Below, piece after piece: positions 33,683 to 44,867 of a stretch of DNA of 64,000 nucleotides (its first letter is position 1; each line of letters starts with the position of its first letter). The translations under genes and the position numbers were made by a program. This stretch comes from Komagataeibacter xylinus. Its GTDB lineage: Bacteria; Pseudomonadota; Alphaproteobacteria; Acetobacterales; Acetobacteraceae. The DNA lies in NCBI RefSeq assembly GCF_009834365.1, contig NZ_CP041348.1, forward strand, positions 211,001 to 275,000. Direction: 5' to 3'. The notes beneath the pieces are model-generated. The model was given only the letters and a program-made list of their open reading frames with translations, did not search any database and was not told where the DNA came from.

Positions 33683-34885
33683 TCAGGAAGCCCGTTCCAT
33701 CAGCCTGCGGGCCTTCTCTTCCAGATCCAGCCGCGTATCCTGATTGGCCCTGGTGCGGGCCAGTGCGGTAATCCCCTGCACGAAATCGAACACGCTCTCG
33801 GGCTTGCGCCCTTCCTCATGCAGCACGGTTTCGATGATCTTCGCCGTCTCTGGCTTCGAGAACCCGCGACGACGCAGGAAACTTTCGCGGTCCTCATCGG
33901 TTCTGGCCACCAGCGCCTTGCGCGAAGCCTGAATGCCGGAGACGAACGAGGCCGGGCTGGCCGTGGCGAAATTCCGTAGCGCTGGTGTCGCCTGATGCAC
34001 GAAACGGGATGCTGCAAACTTGCTATGCCGGATCGTGATCTGTTCGAAATTTTCCACGCCCCAGAGCATGCGGTTTTGACACACTCCGCGCAGGTAAAAG
34101 GAGGCGATGCCGAGGCTCTTGCTGCCGACTTCGGAATTCCAGGCGTAGAAACCCCGGAAATAGAGATCGGGATCACCGTTGGGCAGACGTCCCGCCTCGA
34201 TCGGATGCGTATCATCCACGAGGAATAAAAAAACGTCCCTGTCTGACGCGTAGAGTGTCGTGGTTTCCTTCGTGATGTCCACGTACGGATTATGGGTCAT
34301 GGTCGCCCAGTCGATCACACCCGGCACCTTCCAGTTGGTATCACCTGTGCCATCGCCGGCGATCTTGCGCACCGCCCCAACCAGCTCATGGTCCCAGATG
34401 CGGCCGTAATCCGGCCCCGTGACGGCGCGCAGTTCCACACGCCCGTCCTCGGTTTCCAGCGTCTTGACCAGTTCGGCCCGGTGCGACAGCAACCCGTGCT
34501 GCAGGTTGATTGCCGCCAGCGGAGCCGGAAGATTGCGCAGGTACGACGAGGGGGCACCAACCAGGCTGCACATCTGGCCAAAGGACCAGTGTGTGGGAGC
34601 AATCGGGTCATTCTGCCCCGGCACGGTCAGGGTCAGGCGCTCGGCATTGTCGCGGCTCGCCTCCACTCGGATGGCGCGGCTTTCTACCGTGCGGGCCGTG
34701 GCGCGCTCGGCACGGCCAAGAGTGGCCGCGTGCAAATCAGATAGGGACAGATACCGCTCGTCATCGGGGCGCGAGAACCATTCGGACGAGACGCGGGCAC
34801 TACGCTCCCCGCGCGAAGGATCGATCCGGAAGCCGCCGGACGCCGCACCACGGAACGCAGGGGGCAGGATGGTGGTTGTGGTCAT
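33683..34885 (-). CDS. DUF932 family protein
   Basis: A 400-residue DUF932 protein (phage/plasmid-like, TIGR03299-type). Blocks: LTLTVPGQNDPIAPTHWSFGQMCSLVGAPSSYLRNLPA, ELRAVTGPDYGRIWDHELV, VFLFLVDDTHPIEAGRLPNGDPDLYFRGFYAWNSEVGSKSLGIASFYLRGVCQNRMLWG (in parts). The ATG at 34885 follows GGAGAGTTTTCC; the upstream in-frame extension is not family-like. Family members sit in leading regions of conjugative elements and phages, and some relate to anti-CRISPR/anti-restriction loci, but the function is not known. Confidence 0.88.
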   Translation of the reverse strand: MTTTTILPPAFRGAASGGFRIDPSRGERSARVSSEWFSRPDDERYLSLSDLHAATLGRAERATARTVESRAIRVEASRDNAERLTLTVPGQNDPIAPTHWSFGQMCSLVGAPSSYLRNLPAPLAAINLQHGLLSHRAELVKTLETEDGRVELRAVTGPDYGRIWDHELVGAVRKIAGDGTGDTNWKVPGVIDWATMTHNPYVDITKETTTLYASDRDVFLFLVDDTHPIEAGRLPNGDPDLYFRGFYAWNSEVGSKSLGIASFYLRGVCQNRMLWGVENFEQITIRHSKFAASRFVHQATPALRNFATASPASFVSGIQASRKALVARTDEDRESFLRRRGFSKPETAKIIETVLHEEGRKPESVFDFVQGITALARTRANQDTRLDLEEKARRLMERAS

Positions 34886-35197
34886 GGAAAACTCTCCTCT
34901 GATACCGGTTATTCGGCACCAGAGGCGAAACCACCCTCTTCCTCCTATGACTACTTCCCGCGCGGGACCCCATCCGACCACGGAGACACCCTGCCCCTCG
35001 TTCCGCAACACGGCGAGGCCGCAGCCTCGCCGAAATCACGACGGCAACGGGGGGTAAACTGCCTGTCCGTTTTCTGGCTGACTTACACAGGAAACGGCCG
35101 AAACATGGCCCTTATAACGACGCGCCATTATTGAAGTGTGCGTTGAAAAACGGTATGGCGATCACGCGTCGATGCACGTCGCTGACTGAACATTTCA
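34886..35197. other. Gap between DUF932 and chrA, left border of metal cargo
   Basis: 312 bp without a supported gene. Here the backbone (DUF932) meets the metal-resistance cargo. In related elements parB lies close to DUF932; here it is 22 kb away, so a cargo insertion site probably falls in this gap. Confidence 0.4.
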
Positions 35198-36418
35198 TTA
35201 TGCTGCCTGCCCAATGACGACCCCTCCCAGCGCGCTGATACCGACTACCACCAGGGGTGGCGCCCGCCAGACGGTCAGCAGGACGAAACCGACCAGCACG
35301 ATCCCGAAATCCGCCGCCGACCTGACCGCGCTCGTCCAGACCGGTGTATAGAGCGCCGCCCCCAGCAGGCCCACGACCGCTGCGTTGACGCCGCGCATCG
35401 TCGCCTGAACGGCCCGCTGGCTGCGGAAGGTGTCCCAGAAGGGCAAAGCTCCGATCAGGACCAGGATGCCCGGCAGAAAGATGCCGAAAAGACCGAAAGC
35501 GGCACCGGCAACACCGTGGGGAGATTGCCCGACGACCGCGCCGAGATAGGCCGCGAACGTGAAAAGCGGCCCCGGAACCGCCTGTGCCGCGCCATAACCG
35601 GCGAGAAAGGTGTCGTCGCTGACCCAGCCCGATGTCACGAAAGCCTCGTGCAGCAAGGGCAGCACGACATGACCGCCACCGAACACGAGCGCGCCTGACC
35701 GGTAGAAGGCGTCGAACAGGGAAACGCCCTCTGGTGCGCCATGGCGGGCGAGAACGGGCAGACCGAAGAGCAACGCCAGAAAGAGAGCCAGTGCGACGAT
35801 CCCTGCACGATGCGATACGGGCACTGTAATATGCTCGCCATCTGACGTCTGCACAGAGCGGCAAAGCCACAAGCCGGCGAGGCCCCCGAGAACGATGGCC
35901 GCGATCTGGGCAAGCGGTGAGATGGCGAACAGAACGATGAGCGCGGCCGTGACCGCGATCGAAGCTCGCGTCCGGTCCGGACACAGCGTGCGCGCCATGC
36001 CCCATACGGCCTGTGCGACGATGGCGACGGCGACGAGTTTCAGTCCATGCAGAAGGCCTGCACCAGTCGGGCCGGCAAGCGCGTTCGCGCCATAGGCGAA
36101 GAGGACCAGTATAAGTGCCGAAGGCAGGGTGAACCCCGCCCACGCCGCAAAACCGCCTGCATAACCGGCCCGCATCAGGCCAATGGAAAATCCCACCTGG
36201 CTGCTCGCGGGACCGGGCAGGAACTGACACAGCCCGACGAGATCGGCATAGGCGCGCTCATTGAGCCACCGGCGTCGGACGACGAATTCGTCCCGGAAAT
36301 ACCCGATATGCGCGATCGGCCCGCCGAAGCAGGTGACGCCCAGCCTGAGAAAGATGAGGAGCACCTCAAGAGCCGACCCCGGTCTTTCTGGTCCCACGCC
36401 ACGCGGCACGATCGTCAT
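35198..36418 (-). CDS. chrA: Chromate transporter ChrA
   Basis: A 406-residue long-chain ChrA with two homologous CHR halves: the first has TCFGGPIAHIGYFRDEFVVRRRWL and QFLPGPASSQVGFSIG, the second GALVFGGGHVVLPLLHEAFV and QAVPGPLFTFAAYLGAVVG. About ten to twelve membrane segments. It exports chromate and gives chromate resistance. Transcribed alone, leftward. Start ATG at 36418. Confidence 0.92.
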   Translation of the reverse strand: MTIVPRGVGPERPGSALEVLLIFLRLGVTCFGGPIAHIGYFRDEFVVRRRWLNERAYADLVGLCQFLPGPASSQVGFSIGLMRAGYAGGFAAWAGFTLPSALILVLFAYGANALAGPTGAGLLHGLKLVAVAIVAQAVWGMARTLCPDRTRASIAVTAALIVLFAISPLAQIAAIVLGGLAGLWLCRSVQTSDGEHITVPVSHRAGIVALALFLALLFGLPVLARHGAPEGVSLFDAFYRSGALVFGGGHVVLPLLHEAFVTSGWVSDDTFLAGYGAAQAVPGPLFTFAAYLGAVVGQSPHGVAGAAFGLFGIFLPGILVLIGALPFWDTFRSQRAVQATMRGVNAAVVGLLGAALYTPVWTSAVRSAADFGIVLVGFVLLTVWRAPPLVVVGISALGGVVIGQAA

Positions 36419-36582
36419 TGGGTCGATACTTTCTTATTTTCCCGTTCGACAGGAGACAATTCCCATGAACCGGCATTCATGTGGAGCTGCTGATGACAAC
36501 AAAAAAATCATCACTTCTGGCTTGTTGGCGACCCAGCATCACGGTGTGCCCAGTCATACAATCAGACAGGATACTGACCGCC

Positions 36583-37152
36583 TCACTGACGGAGCAAGAA
36601 ACACTGCGGCAACATGCGCCCGAGAACTTTGTCCTTCAGGACGAACTGATGAAAAAGCGCCGCCGCGCCATGGCCTGTCGCAAGACCCATAATCAACCAG
36701 GCGTTCCAGTAATGTAGCGTCTGAAACCACGTCACGGTTTCCGCCGGGAACCGCGCGAACGGGGATGGAATCAGGAGGCCGAAAAAACTCATCGTCTGCC
36801 CGGCACCCCATCGCCAGAGATAGCCCAGCAAGATTTCCGCCAGAAGCAGCACATAGAGCGTGTACTCTGCTCCAAGGGCGAATACCCGGTCCACAGGCAC
36901 GAGAAGGTCCGACAGATGCCGGCCTTTCGTCAGACGCCAGACAATGCGGAACACCATAATTGCGGTCAGCAGGATGCCGGCTGTCAGATGCGCGACCACC
37001 ATCAGATGATGGACGGGTTTTGTTGGCCAGTTCCAGGTTTCGCCAAGAGCAAACTGAAGCAGCACCAGAAAGGCCGTCATCCAGTGAAGGATGATCGTCG
37101 GCCTGTCGTAACGCAGCAGGCTATCTGTGATGTCCGGCGTTGAATAAGGCAT
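36583..37152 (-). CDS. Cytochrome b561 family protein
   Basis: A 189-residue four-helix membrane b-type cytochrome. Candidate haem ligands: LHWMTAFLVLLQFALG (first helix), HHLMVVAHLTAGILL (second) and LHYWNAWLIMGLATGHGAAALFHQ (fourth). CybB-like, oxidises quinol or disposes of superoxide. The ATG at 37152 (MPYSTPDITDSLLRYDRPTI) is where family similarity starts. Divergent from the VIT-type gene. Confidence 0.85.
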   Translation of the reverse strand: MPYSTPDITDSLLRYDRPTIILHWMTAFLVLLQFALGETWNWPTKPVHHLMVVAHLTAGILLTAIMVFRIVWRLTKGRHLSDLLVPVDRVFALGAEYTLYVLLLAEILLGYLWRWGAGQTMSFFGLLIPSPFARFPAETVTWFQTLHYWNAWLIMGLATGHGAAALFHQFVLKDKVLGRMLPQCFLLRQ

Positions 37153-37348
37153 ATACGTCTCGGCAAAAAAGAACCCTGAATCCACTTCCGTATCATGCTT
37201 ACCTGACAGGATTCTGAACAGAACAGATTTTCCTAAAACATAAACAATATTGAAAATAACTCGCAATATCAGAATGAAATATCTGTTGTCGCGGCAAATG
37301 ATGCATCTTAACCTTTATTTGTATTCACCAGAAGCAGCAGGTCATCTT

Positions 37349-38044
37349 ATGTCGCGTCTCCATCCTTTGGCCGAACGTCATGCCGTCGAGAAACTGGGAT
37401 GGCTGCGTGCGGCTGTTCTCGGCGCCAATGACGGAACGCTGTCGACCGGCAGCCTCATCGTCGGCGTTGCCAGTTCTCATGCGACACGCGGCAGCATTCT
37501 CGTCGCGGGACTGTCCGCGCTTGTCGCGGGCGCCCTGTCCATGGCGGCGGGCGAGTATGTCTCGGTCAGTTCCCAGGCCGATTCCGAACACGCCGACATC
37601 GCCCGCGAGAAACAGGAACTGGTCACGGACTGGGAGGGCGAAGTCACCGAACTGGCCGGGATTTATCAGAAGAGAGGGCTGGATAAAGACCTCTCGCGCA
37701 AGGTCGCCGTTGCCCTCATGAAGCATGATGCGCTCGGTGCCCATGCAAGGGATGAACTGGGTCTGTCCGAAGCCACGGCGGCACGACCCATACAGGCGGC
37801 ATTCGCCTCAGCAACCGCCTTTTCATCCGGAGCACTACTGCCTGTGCTGGCGGCGGTTCTGACGCCCGTGGCGTGGGTGTCCTGGGGCGTGTCCCTGACG
37901 TCCGTCGTGGTTCTCGCTGTTCTGGGGGTCGTTGGCGCGATTGCCGGCGGCGCAGCGCCTCTGCGCCCAGCACTGCGTGTGACGTTCTGGGGTATTGTGG
38001 CAATGATCGTCACGGGCGGGATCGGCCGCCTGTTCGGCGTGTGA
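37349..38044 (+). CDS. VIT1/CCC1-family Fe2+/Mn2+ transporter
   Basis: A 231-residue membrane protein: WLRAAVLGANDGTLSTGSLIVGVASS (the VIT family signature), ALVAGALSMAAGEYVSVSSQADSE (second metal-binding helix), a cytoplasmic charged helix pair (AREKQELVTDWEGEVTELAG) and three further hydrophobic segments. It would move iron or manganese out of the cytoplasm. The ATG at 37349 (MSRLHPLAERHAVEKLG) is preferred; an upstream in-frame ATG has no family-like residues. Confidence 0.88.
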   Translation: MSRLHPLAERHAVEKLGWLRAAVLGANDGTLSTGSLIVGVASSHATRGSILVAGLSALVAGALSMAAGEYVSVSSQADSEHADIAREKQELVTDWEGEVTELAGIYQKRGLDKDLSRKVAVALMKHDALGAHARDELGLSEATAARPIQAAFASATAFSSGALLPVLAAVLTPVAWVSWGVSLTSVVVLAVLGVVGAIAGGAAPLRPALRVTFWGIVAMIVTGGIGRLFGV

Positions 38045-38121
38045 AGCCGCGTTCCAAGCTCTGAACGAGGCATGTCCTGGGTAGTCTTGACTTCATCCCA
38101 TATATCTGTGATCGTCGATTT

Positions 38122-38475
38122 ATGGATACAGAATCCGCACTCTCGGCCCTCAACGCGCTGTCCCAGTCCACGCGGCTGGAGATCTTCCGCCTGCTGGTGC
38201 GCCACGAACCGGACGGACTACCCGCCGGAGACGTCGCGCGGCATCTCGATGTCCCGCAGAACACGATCTCGGCCCATCTTGCCACCCTGACCCGTGCCGG
38301 CCTGCTGACCTCGCAGCGCCACAGCCGGCTGATCGTCTATCGTGCGTGTCTTCCGCGCCTGCGCGACCTGATGCTTTTCCTCGTCAGGGACTGCTGTGCG
38401 GGCAGCCCCGAACTCTGCGCGCCCCTGATCGCGAACCTGTCTTCCTGCAGCCCGAGCCCGGCCTCCTGCCCATGA
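38122..38475 (+). CDS. arsR: ArsR-family arsenite-responsive repressor
   Basis: A 117-residue winged-helix repressor: LSQSTRLEIFRLLVRHEPDGLPAGDVARHLDVPQNTISAHLATLTRAGLL (in parts). The As(III) site is not the ELCVCDL of E. coli; instead cysteines cluster at the C-terminus (RDCCAGSPELC and a further two Cys), as in AfArsR-type repressors. Its last codons overlap arsC by 4 nt. A TTGACT box at about 38086 could be the promoter -35. Confidence 0.9.
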   Translation: MDTESALSALNALSQSTRLEIFRLLVRHEPDGLPAGDVARHLDVPQNTISAHLATLTRAGLLTSQRHSRLIVYRACLPRLRDLMLFLVRDCCAGSPELCAPLIANLSSCSPSPASCP

Positions 38476-38893
38476 CCGTCACCATCTACCACAATCCGGC
38501 CTGCGGCACGTCGCGCAACGTGCTGGCACTGATCCGCAATAGCGGCGAGGAGCCCAGGATCATCGAATATCTGAAAACCCCACCGAGCCGCGCGGAACTG
38601 TTCGATCTGATCGCCCGTATGGGGGTTCCGGTGCGCGCGGTCCTGCGGGAAAAGGGCACGCCCTTTCACGAGCTCGGCCTCGATAATCCGGCCCTGAGCG
38701 ATGATACGCTGATCGACGCCATGATCGCACACCCGATCCTGATCAACCGGCCCATCGTCGCAACGCCACTCGGTGTTGCGCTCTGCCGTCCGTCCGAAAC
38801 GGTGCTGGATATTCTTCCCTCCCCACAGCGCGGCGCATTCGCCAGGGAGGACGGCGAGAAGATCGTGGATGAGGCCGGAAAGCGGATCGTCTG

Positions 38894-38894
<1 letters not shown>
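38472..38894 (+). CDS. arsC: Arsenate reductase ArsC (glutaredoxin-coupled)
   Basis: A 140-residue Spx/ArsC-fold enzyme reducing As(V) to As(III). Catalytic Cys11 in [12 protein letters not shown]; the three Arg anion site includes [20 protein letters not shown] (R94/R107-type positions). Overlaps arsR (ATGA) and shares a base with the arsB start. Length matches the E. coli enzyme. Confidence 0.93.
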
Positions 38895-40189
<1,295 letters not shown>

Positions 40190-40210
40190 TACACGACAGG
40201 ACCGATATAT

Positions 40211-40909
40211 ATGACCGAACCTGAGCTGCCAGCCTTGCATCCGGAGTATCTTGAACCGGTCGATCTCGCGCGGCTGGAACCGCAACCGCGTGTGGACCAT
40301 CCGCCGCGTATCCTTCTGCTCTATGGCTCTTTGCGTCCCCGCTCGTTCAGCCGCCTGCTGGTGCTGGAGGCAGAGCGCATTCTGAAAGTCCTCGGCGCCG
40401 AGACACGGGTGTTCGACCCGACCGACCTGCCGGTAGCGGATTCCGTGCCCGCGACCCATCCGAAAGTGCAGGAACTGCGGAAACTCTCGATCTGGTCGGA
40501 AGGTCAGGTCTGGTGCAGCCCCGAACGGCACGGCAACATCACTGCCGTGTTCAAGAACCAGATCGACTGGCTGCCGTTGTTCGAAGGCTCGATCCGCCCG
40601 ACGCAGGGCCGCACGCTGGCCGTCATGCAGGTTTCGGGTGGATCGCAGAGCTTCAATTCCGTCAATGCCCTTCGGGTGCTGGGCCGGTGGATGCGGATGT
40701 TCACCATCCCCAACCAGTCCAGTGTGCCGATGGCCTATACCCAGTTCGGTGACGACGACCGGATGAAACCGTCTCCCCTCTATGACCGGATGGTAGATGT
40801 CATGGAGGAGCTGATGAAGTTCACATGGCTGCTGCGCGACCGGGCCGACTACCTCGTTGATCGCTACAGCGAACGCAAGGCGGAATTCCGTCTCCCGGAA
40901 AGTCTGTGA
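40211..40909 (+). CDS. arsH: Organoarsenical oxidase ArsH (FMN)
   Basis: A 232-residue NADPH-dependent FMN reductase. FMN phosphate loop [23 protein letters not shown]; flavin-binding [20 protein letters not shown] and [18 protein letters not shown]. ArsH oxidises trivalent methylated and aromatic arsenicals and reduces quinones. 21 nt after arsB; its stop overlaps the arsO start. Confidence 0.93.
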   Translation: MTEPELPALHPEYLEPVDLARLEPQPRVDHPPRILLLYGSLRPRSFSRLLVLEAERILKVLGAETRVFDPTDLPVADSVPATHPKVQELRKLSIWSEGQVWCSPERHGNITAVFKNQIDWLPLFEGSIRPTQGRTLAVMQVSGGSQSFNSVNALRVLGRWMRMFTIPNQSSVPMAYTQFGDDDRMKPSPLYDRMVDVMEELMKFTWLLRDRADYLVDRYSERKAEFRLPESL

Positions 40910-41997
40910 GCCGGGCAATGGCGGAACAGTTCGATGTTGTGATCGTGGGAGGCGGTCAGGCGGCCCTCGCCGCGTCGTATTTTCTACGACGGACCGGACT
41001 GCGTTACGTCATTCTTGATAACGGGACGCAGGCGGGTGGTGCATGGGTGCATGGCTGGGACTCCCTGCATCTGTTTTCACCCGCGTCCTACAGTTCGCTG
41101 CTCGGCTGGCCGATGCCAGACACGCCGGATGGCGGCTATCCGACCCGTGACGAGGTGTTGGACTATCTGCACCGCTACGAGGCGCGCTATGCGCCGCCGA
41201 TCCGCCGTCCTGTAACGGTCGGGCGCGTGGAACGGGCCGGTGGGAAATTCCTGAATATCCGCACAAACGCGGGCGATTTTCTGAGCCGTGCCGTCATCGG
41301 TGCGACCGGCACATGGTCGGTCCCGTTCGTTCCTGATGTCGCGGGGCATGAATTCTTTGGCGGGACGCAGATCCATTCCGCGCACTATCAGAGCGCCGCA
41401 CCTTTTGCCGGTCGGCGCGTGCTCGTGGTCGGTGGCGGCAATTCCGGGGCGCAGATCCTGCCGGAAGTGTCACTGCTCGCGAACGCAACGTGGGTGACGC
41501 TGGAGGATCCGGTATTCCTGCCCGACGATGTGGACGGACGGGTTCTGTTCGAACGGGCGACCGCACGTGTTTTGGGCAACGCCGGCGCCATGCCGACAGG
41601 AGGCTTTGGCGATATCGTCATGGTGCCACCCGTGCGGGCCGCCAAGGCGCGCGGCGTACTCCACGCGGTACGGCCGTTCGTGCGCATGACGGCAACGGGC
41701 GTCGTCTGGCCCGACGGGCGGGAAGAAGCCATTGACGCGATCATCTGGTGTACAGGCTTCCGTCCCGCGCTCTCTGCATTTGCACCACTCGACGTGATCG
41801 AGCCGGACGGGCTGATTCACGTGAACGGGCAGCAGGCCATCAGGGAGCCACGCCTGTGGCTGCTGGGGTATGGTTCCTGGTGCGGCCCCGCATCCGCAAC
41901 CCTCCTGGGGGCGGGCCGTGTCGCGAGATCCATGGTCCGGCAACTGGCGGGCTGGCTTGCGTCGCCGACACAGGATGTCCGCTTACCAAAACCTTGA
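40906..41997 (+). CDS. arsO: ArsO-type flavin-dependent monooxygenase
   Basis: A 363-residue FAD/NADPH monooxygenase: FAD site [26 protein letters not shown] site [19 protein letters not shown]-terminal [16 protein letters not shown] and [17 protein letters not shown]. Last gene of the ars operon, starting with GTG inside the arsH end. ArsO is widely linked to ars operons, its exact reaction being poorly known. A relic of its C-terminal coding end is found at 24.7 kb. Confidence 0.85.
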   Translation: MSRAMAEQFDVVIVGGGQAALAASYFLRRTGLRYVILDNGTQAGGAWVHGWDSLHLFSPASYSSLLGWPMPDTPDGGYPTRDEVLDYLHRYEARYAPPIRRPVTVGRVERAGGKFLNIRTNAGDFLSRAVIGATGTWSVPFVPDVAGHEFFGGTQIHSAHYQSAAPFAGRRVLVVGGGNSGAQILPEVSLLANATWVTLEDPVFLPDDVDGRVLFERATARVLGNAGAMPTGGFGDIVMVPPVRAAKARGVLHAVRPFVRMTATGVVWPDGREEAIDAIIWCTGFRPALSAFAPLDVIEPDGLIHVNGQQAIREPRLWLLGYGSWCGPASATLLGAGRVARSMVRQLAGWLASPTQDVRLPKP

Positions 41998-42031
41998 GCG
42001 ACTCTCTTTACGACCGACATGTAGGCGACTG

Positions 42032-42069
42032 CCGCCTGTCTGCTCCTACATCACTGAGCAGACAGGCGG
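42032..42069 (+). terminator. Stem-loop after the ars operon
   Basis: CCGCCTGTCTGCT (42032-42044) and AGCAGACAGGCGG (42057-42069) are perfect 13-bp arms with a 12-nt loop, 35 nt past arsO. The left half with its flank recurs at 50457-50485, so this may be a dispersed repeat that also ends transcription. Confidence 0.55.
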
Positions 42070-42262
42070 ACTAGGGGGGGAAGCCGAATGTCTGCTTCAG
42101 AACTGGCCTGATCATAAACTGCCACCATGGGAGCACGTATAGTCCTTGAATTTTCCATGAGGATTTTTCAGATTCTGACACGTGAGGATGAGGCCGTATA
42201 ACTATTTCGGGTAATCTTCCGTCAAATGCAGAATCGACTGGCTGCGAAAAAAGTCAGGAGAA

Positions 42263-42661
42263 CTAATTATCAAACGGAGAAAGTGCTTCAATAATTCGGC
42301 ATTCTGAAATATTACCTCCCCCGCATGATTCTATCATCGTAGAAAGTTCATGGCGCAATGCGATGAGATCCGCAATTTTGCGCTCAATTTCTGCCATATG
42401 GTCACGAGCAATTCTATCAACTGTCTTACAATCCTGGGTTCCCTGATCCGTTAGGGATAATAGAGCTCTTACCTGGTCTAATGAAAAACCCAGATCCCGA
42501 GATCGACGAATAAAAGACAGTCTCGCGAGTGCCTCATCATCATAAGTGCGATAATTGCCATCGGTCCGCTGTGGCGGAGCCAGAAGACCGATCCGTTCGT
42601 AATAGCGGATCGTCTCGACTTTGGTATTCGTCGCCTTCCCCAAGGCACCAATCGATCGCAT
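42263..42661 (-). CDS. MerR-family metal-responsive regulator
   Basis: A 132-residue MerR-type activator: GALGKATNTKVETIRYYERIGLLAPPQRTDGNYRTYDDEALARLSFIRRSRDLGFSLDQVRALLSL (in parts). Metal-binding cysteines: one in TQDCKTVDRIA (as in ZntR, CadR, MerR) and two eight residues apart in SCGGGNISEC at the C-terminal loop, spacing as in CueR. This mix fits a divalent metal sensor of the ZntR/CadR group. Divergent from the efflux genes across a stretched MerR promoter. Confidence 0.88.
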   Translation of the reverse strand: MRSIGALGKATNTKVETIRYYERIGLLAPPQRTDGNYRTYDDEALARLSFIRRSRDLGFSLDQVRALLSLTDQGTQDCKTVDRIARDHMAEIERKIADLIALRHELSTMIESCGGGNISECRIIEALSPFDN

Positions 42662-42671
42662 TCCCTGCCTC

Positions 42672-42704
42672 TTGACCCTGTAGTTGCTACAGGGAGCATA
42701 CATT
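42672..42704 (+). promoter_or_regulatory. MerR-type stretched promoter and operator
   Basis: -35 TTGACC at 42672-42677 is followed after 19-21 bp by a -10 candidate within CATACATT; between them lies the perfect palindrome CCCTGTAG-TTG-CTACAGGG (42676-42694). An over-long spacer filled by such a repeat is the mark of MerR-activated metal efflux promoters. It drives the CDF and RND genes. Confidence 0.85.
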
Positions 42705-42734
42705 AAAACAGATGATTCGTCAGGGAGGCACTGG

Positions 42735-43385
42735 ATGGCAGGAGGATGCTGTGGTGGATGCACAGATACGCCGCTACCAATCAATAAATCATGGCGGAGA
42801 GCGCTCCTGATCGCGCTTTTTCTCAATGCCAGCATGTTTGCCGTTGAAGCTGGGGCTGGCGTGTCGGTTGGATCTGCATCCGTACAGGCGGACGCGATTG
42901 ATTTCCTTGGCGACAGCGCCAACTACGCAATAAGCCTCAGTGTTGCCGGAATGGCATTGCGATGGCGAGCTGGCGCGGCCTTTCTGAAAGGCCTGACCCT
43001 GTTCATGGCTGGGCTATGGGTAATGGCCAATGCTGGGTGGATAGTAATGAACAGCAACCATCCGCCTCACCCAGACGCAATGGGCGGCATTGGTCTGCTT
43101 GCCCTCGCGGTCAATCTGGCCTGTGCCCTCATATTATGGACACACCGGAAAGGTGATGCCAACCGCCGTTCTGTATGGATCTGCTCTCGTAATGATGCGA
43201 TCGGAAATGTTGCCGTTGTGCTGGCAGCTCTGGGCGTGTTTGGCACTCGTTCTGCGTGGCCGGATATTGCGGTAGCTGCCATCCTTGCGATGCTTGGTAT
43301 TAGTGGAGGTGTGCAGATTATGCGACAATCGAGAGTAGAACTAACAGATAACAAATCAGATATATCACGACATATCAATGTATAA
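42735..43385 (+). CDS. Cation diffusion facilitator-like transporter
   Basis: A 216-residue protein with a Cys-rich start (MAGGCCGGCTD) and six hydrophobic segments. ALFLNASMFAVEAGAGVSVGSASVQADAIDFLGDSANYAISL (in parts) carries the CDF metal site (H replaced, D-x-x-x-D intact) and NDAIGNVAVVLAALGVF the second. No C-terminal cytoplasmic domain, as in short CDFs. Exports Zn, Cd or Co. The ATG at 42735 follows GGGAGG. Confidence 0.85.
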   Translation: MAGGCCGGCTDTPLPINKSWRRALLIALFLNASMFAVEAGAGVSVGSASVQADAIDFLGDSANYAISLSVAGMALRWRAGAAFLKGLTLFMAGLWVMANAGWIVMNSNHPPHPDAMGGIGLLALAVNLACALILWTHRKGDANRRSVWICSRNDAIGNVAVVLAALGVFGTRSAWPDIAVAAILAMLGISGGVQIMRQSRVELTDNKSDISRHINV

Positions 43386-44820
43386 ATCATATAATACTCT
43401 AGAATATATTAAGCAGGTAAGGAGACGCACACGCTATAATGCGGCATTCATTCTCCTGATTTTTCCCCTGCTCTGTGGCTGTACAAATAGTGATCACTCA
43501 AATATTTCGCCGGAATCAGATGTCCAGAAATTTTCCAGCCGTCAATTTACGGATGCCGGATTGCAAGAATTCATTACAAAAGTTCTCGGACCAAACGTAT
43601 CGAGTCAGGAAAACGCATGGGGCATCACTCGCCTGACGCTTGCTACCTTGTATTTTCATCCCGATATCCTTGTAGCTAAAGCTGAACTGGAAACGGCTCG
43701 CGCTGGAATCAAGACAGCCGGTCAACTGCCCAATCCCAGTTTCACGGTGCTGGGTGGCCCATCGGCTCATTACGTCGGCTACGGCGCGTCAATACTGATC
43801 GAATTTTTCGGCAGGCGTTATCACCGTATCAAAGAAGCCAGATATCGGGCTGCCGTCGCGCAATGGGAAGTCATCAATACTGCATGGAAACTACGCAGCG
43901 ACACGCGGTCTGCTCTTCTCGGCGTCTGGGCTGTATCCGGGCGCCTCAAGCTTGTGGAAGAGACTGCGGCAGCTAAACGCGAACTCTTTACCCTGGAACA
44001 GGCACGTTTTGATCAGGGGCGAGCATCCGCTCTCGAAATATCGCAGGTACGGACGGAAATGATCCATGCCGAGTTGTCTGTCAGTGATCTGCGGCGCGAG
44101 TATGCCGTCCGTAAGGCAGCTCTGGCAGGAGCAATCGGGGTTCCTGCCGAAGCACTTGATTCCATTGCTCTTGATACAAAAGCATTTGATGTCTGTCCCG
44201 ACCTCATGGAATACCGCGATTCACAGGACATGAGATACCAAGCCGTAATGCAACGCGCGGATCTGCGGGAACTTCTTGCGTCTTATGACGCCGCCCGACA
44301 GGCTCTACGGGTCGAAGTTTCCCGACGCTATCCCGATGTCACCATCAGTCCCTCCTATAACTGGGATTTTTCAAATCGCTTTGAGGTAAATCCCTCTCTG
44401 CAAATTCCGATTTTCAATCAGAACGAAGGCCCCATAGCTGAAGCTGTTGGGCAGGAGCATGAGGCGGCGGCTCGTCTCCGGCGTGCAGAGAACACGGTGT
44501 TTAAGTCCATCTCGCAGGCTACGGCCAATTACCGCGGCACGACATCAATTCTGCTACAGGCGGATGAACTTGCCAAAACCGTACGGGTAAGGCTGAACCA
44601 GATGCAGCACCGCCTTCAGTCAGGCGCAATCGACCGACCAACGATGGTTATGACTCATATAGAGCAGATTCAAGCAGAGACCGCTCTTCTTGAAGCAGAA
44701 ATTCAGCAACGGCAAGCCATAGGTCAGATCGAAGATGGCATGCAGCAGCCCATTTTTGATCACACCAGTGCCGCGCAGGTTTCCGGCCTGCTTGAAAATA
44801 ACCAAAGGAACTCACCATGA
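43378..44820 (+). CDS. TolC/CzcC-type outer membrane efflux lipoprotein
   Basis: A 480-residue outer membrane factor. N-terminal lipoprotein signal ends in the lipobox LLCGC (Cys about 34). Two OEP halves form the coiled-coil tunnel: RLTLATLYFHPDILVAKAELETARAGIKTAG and a mirrored second part, ASYDAARQALRVEVSRRYPDVTISPSYNW. Works with the adaptor and RND pump downstream. Overlaps the CDF gene by 8 nt and the adaptor start by 4 nt. No clear ribosome site at its own ATG. Confidence 0.88.
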   Translation: MYKSYNTLEYIKQVRRRTRYNAAFILLIFPLLCGCTNSDHSNISPESDVQKFSSRQFTDAGLQEFITKVLGPNVSSQENAWGITRLTLATLYFHPDILVAKAELETARAGIKTAGQLPNPSFTVLGGPSAHYVGYGASILIEFFGRRYHRIKEARYRAAVAQWEVINTAWKLRSDTRSALLGVWAVSGRLKLVEETAAAKRELFTLEQARFDQGRASALEISQVRTEMIHAELSVSDLRREYAVRKAALAGAIGVPAEALDSIALDTKAFDVCPDLMEYRDSQDMRYQAVMQRADLRELLASYDAARQALRVEVSRRYPDVTISPSYNWDFSNRFEVNPSLQIPIFNQNEGPIAEAVGQEHEAAARLRRAENTVFKSISQATANYRGTTSILLQADELAKTVRVRLNQMQHRLQSGAIDRPTMVMTHIEQIQAETALLEAEIQQRQAIGQIEDGMQQPIFDHTSAAQVSGLLENNQRNSP

Positions 44821-44867
44821 AAGCGAGGGCCTTCTGGCTGCCTCTTGTAGGTCTTTCTGTCTTCCTA

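Noticed and set aside
35112..36230. A 372-residue minus-strand frame over chrA
   Set aside because: It is an alternate frame of chrA with shadow composition.
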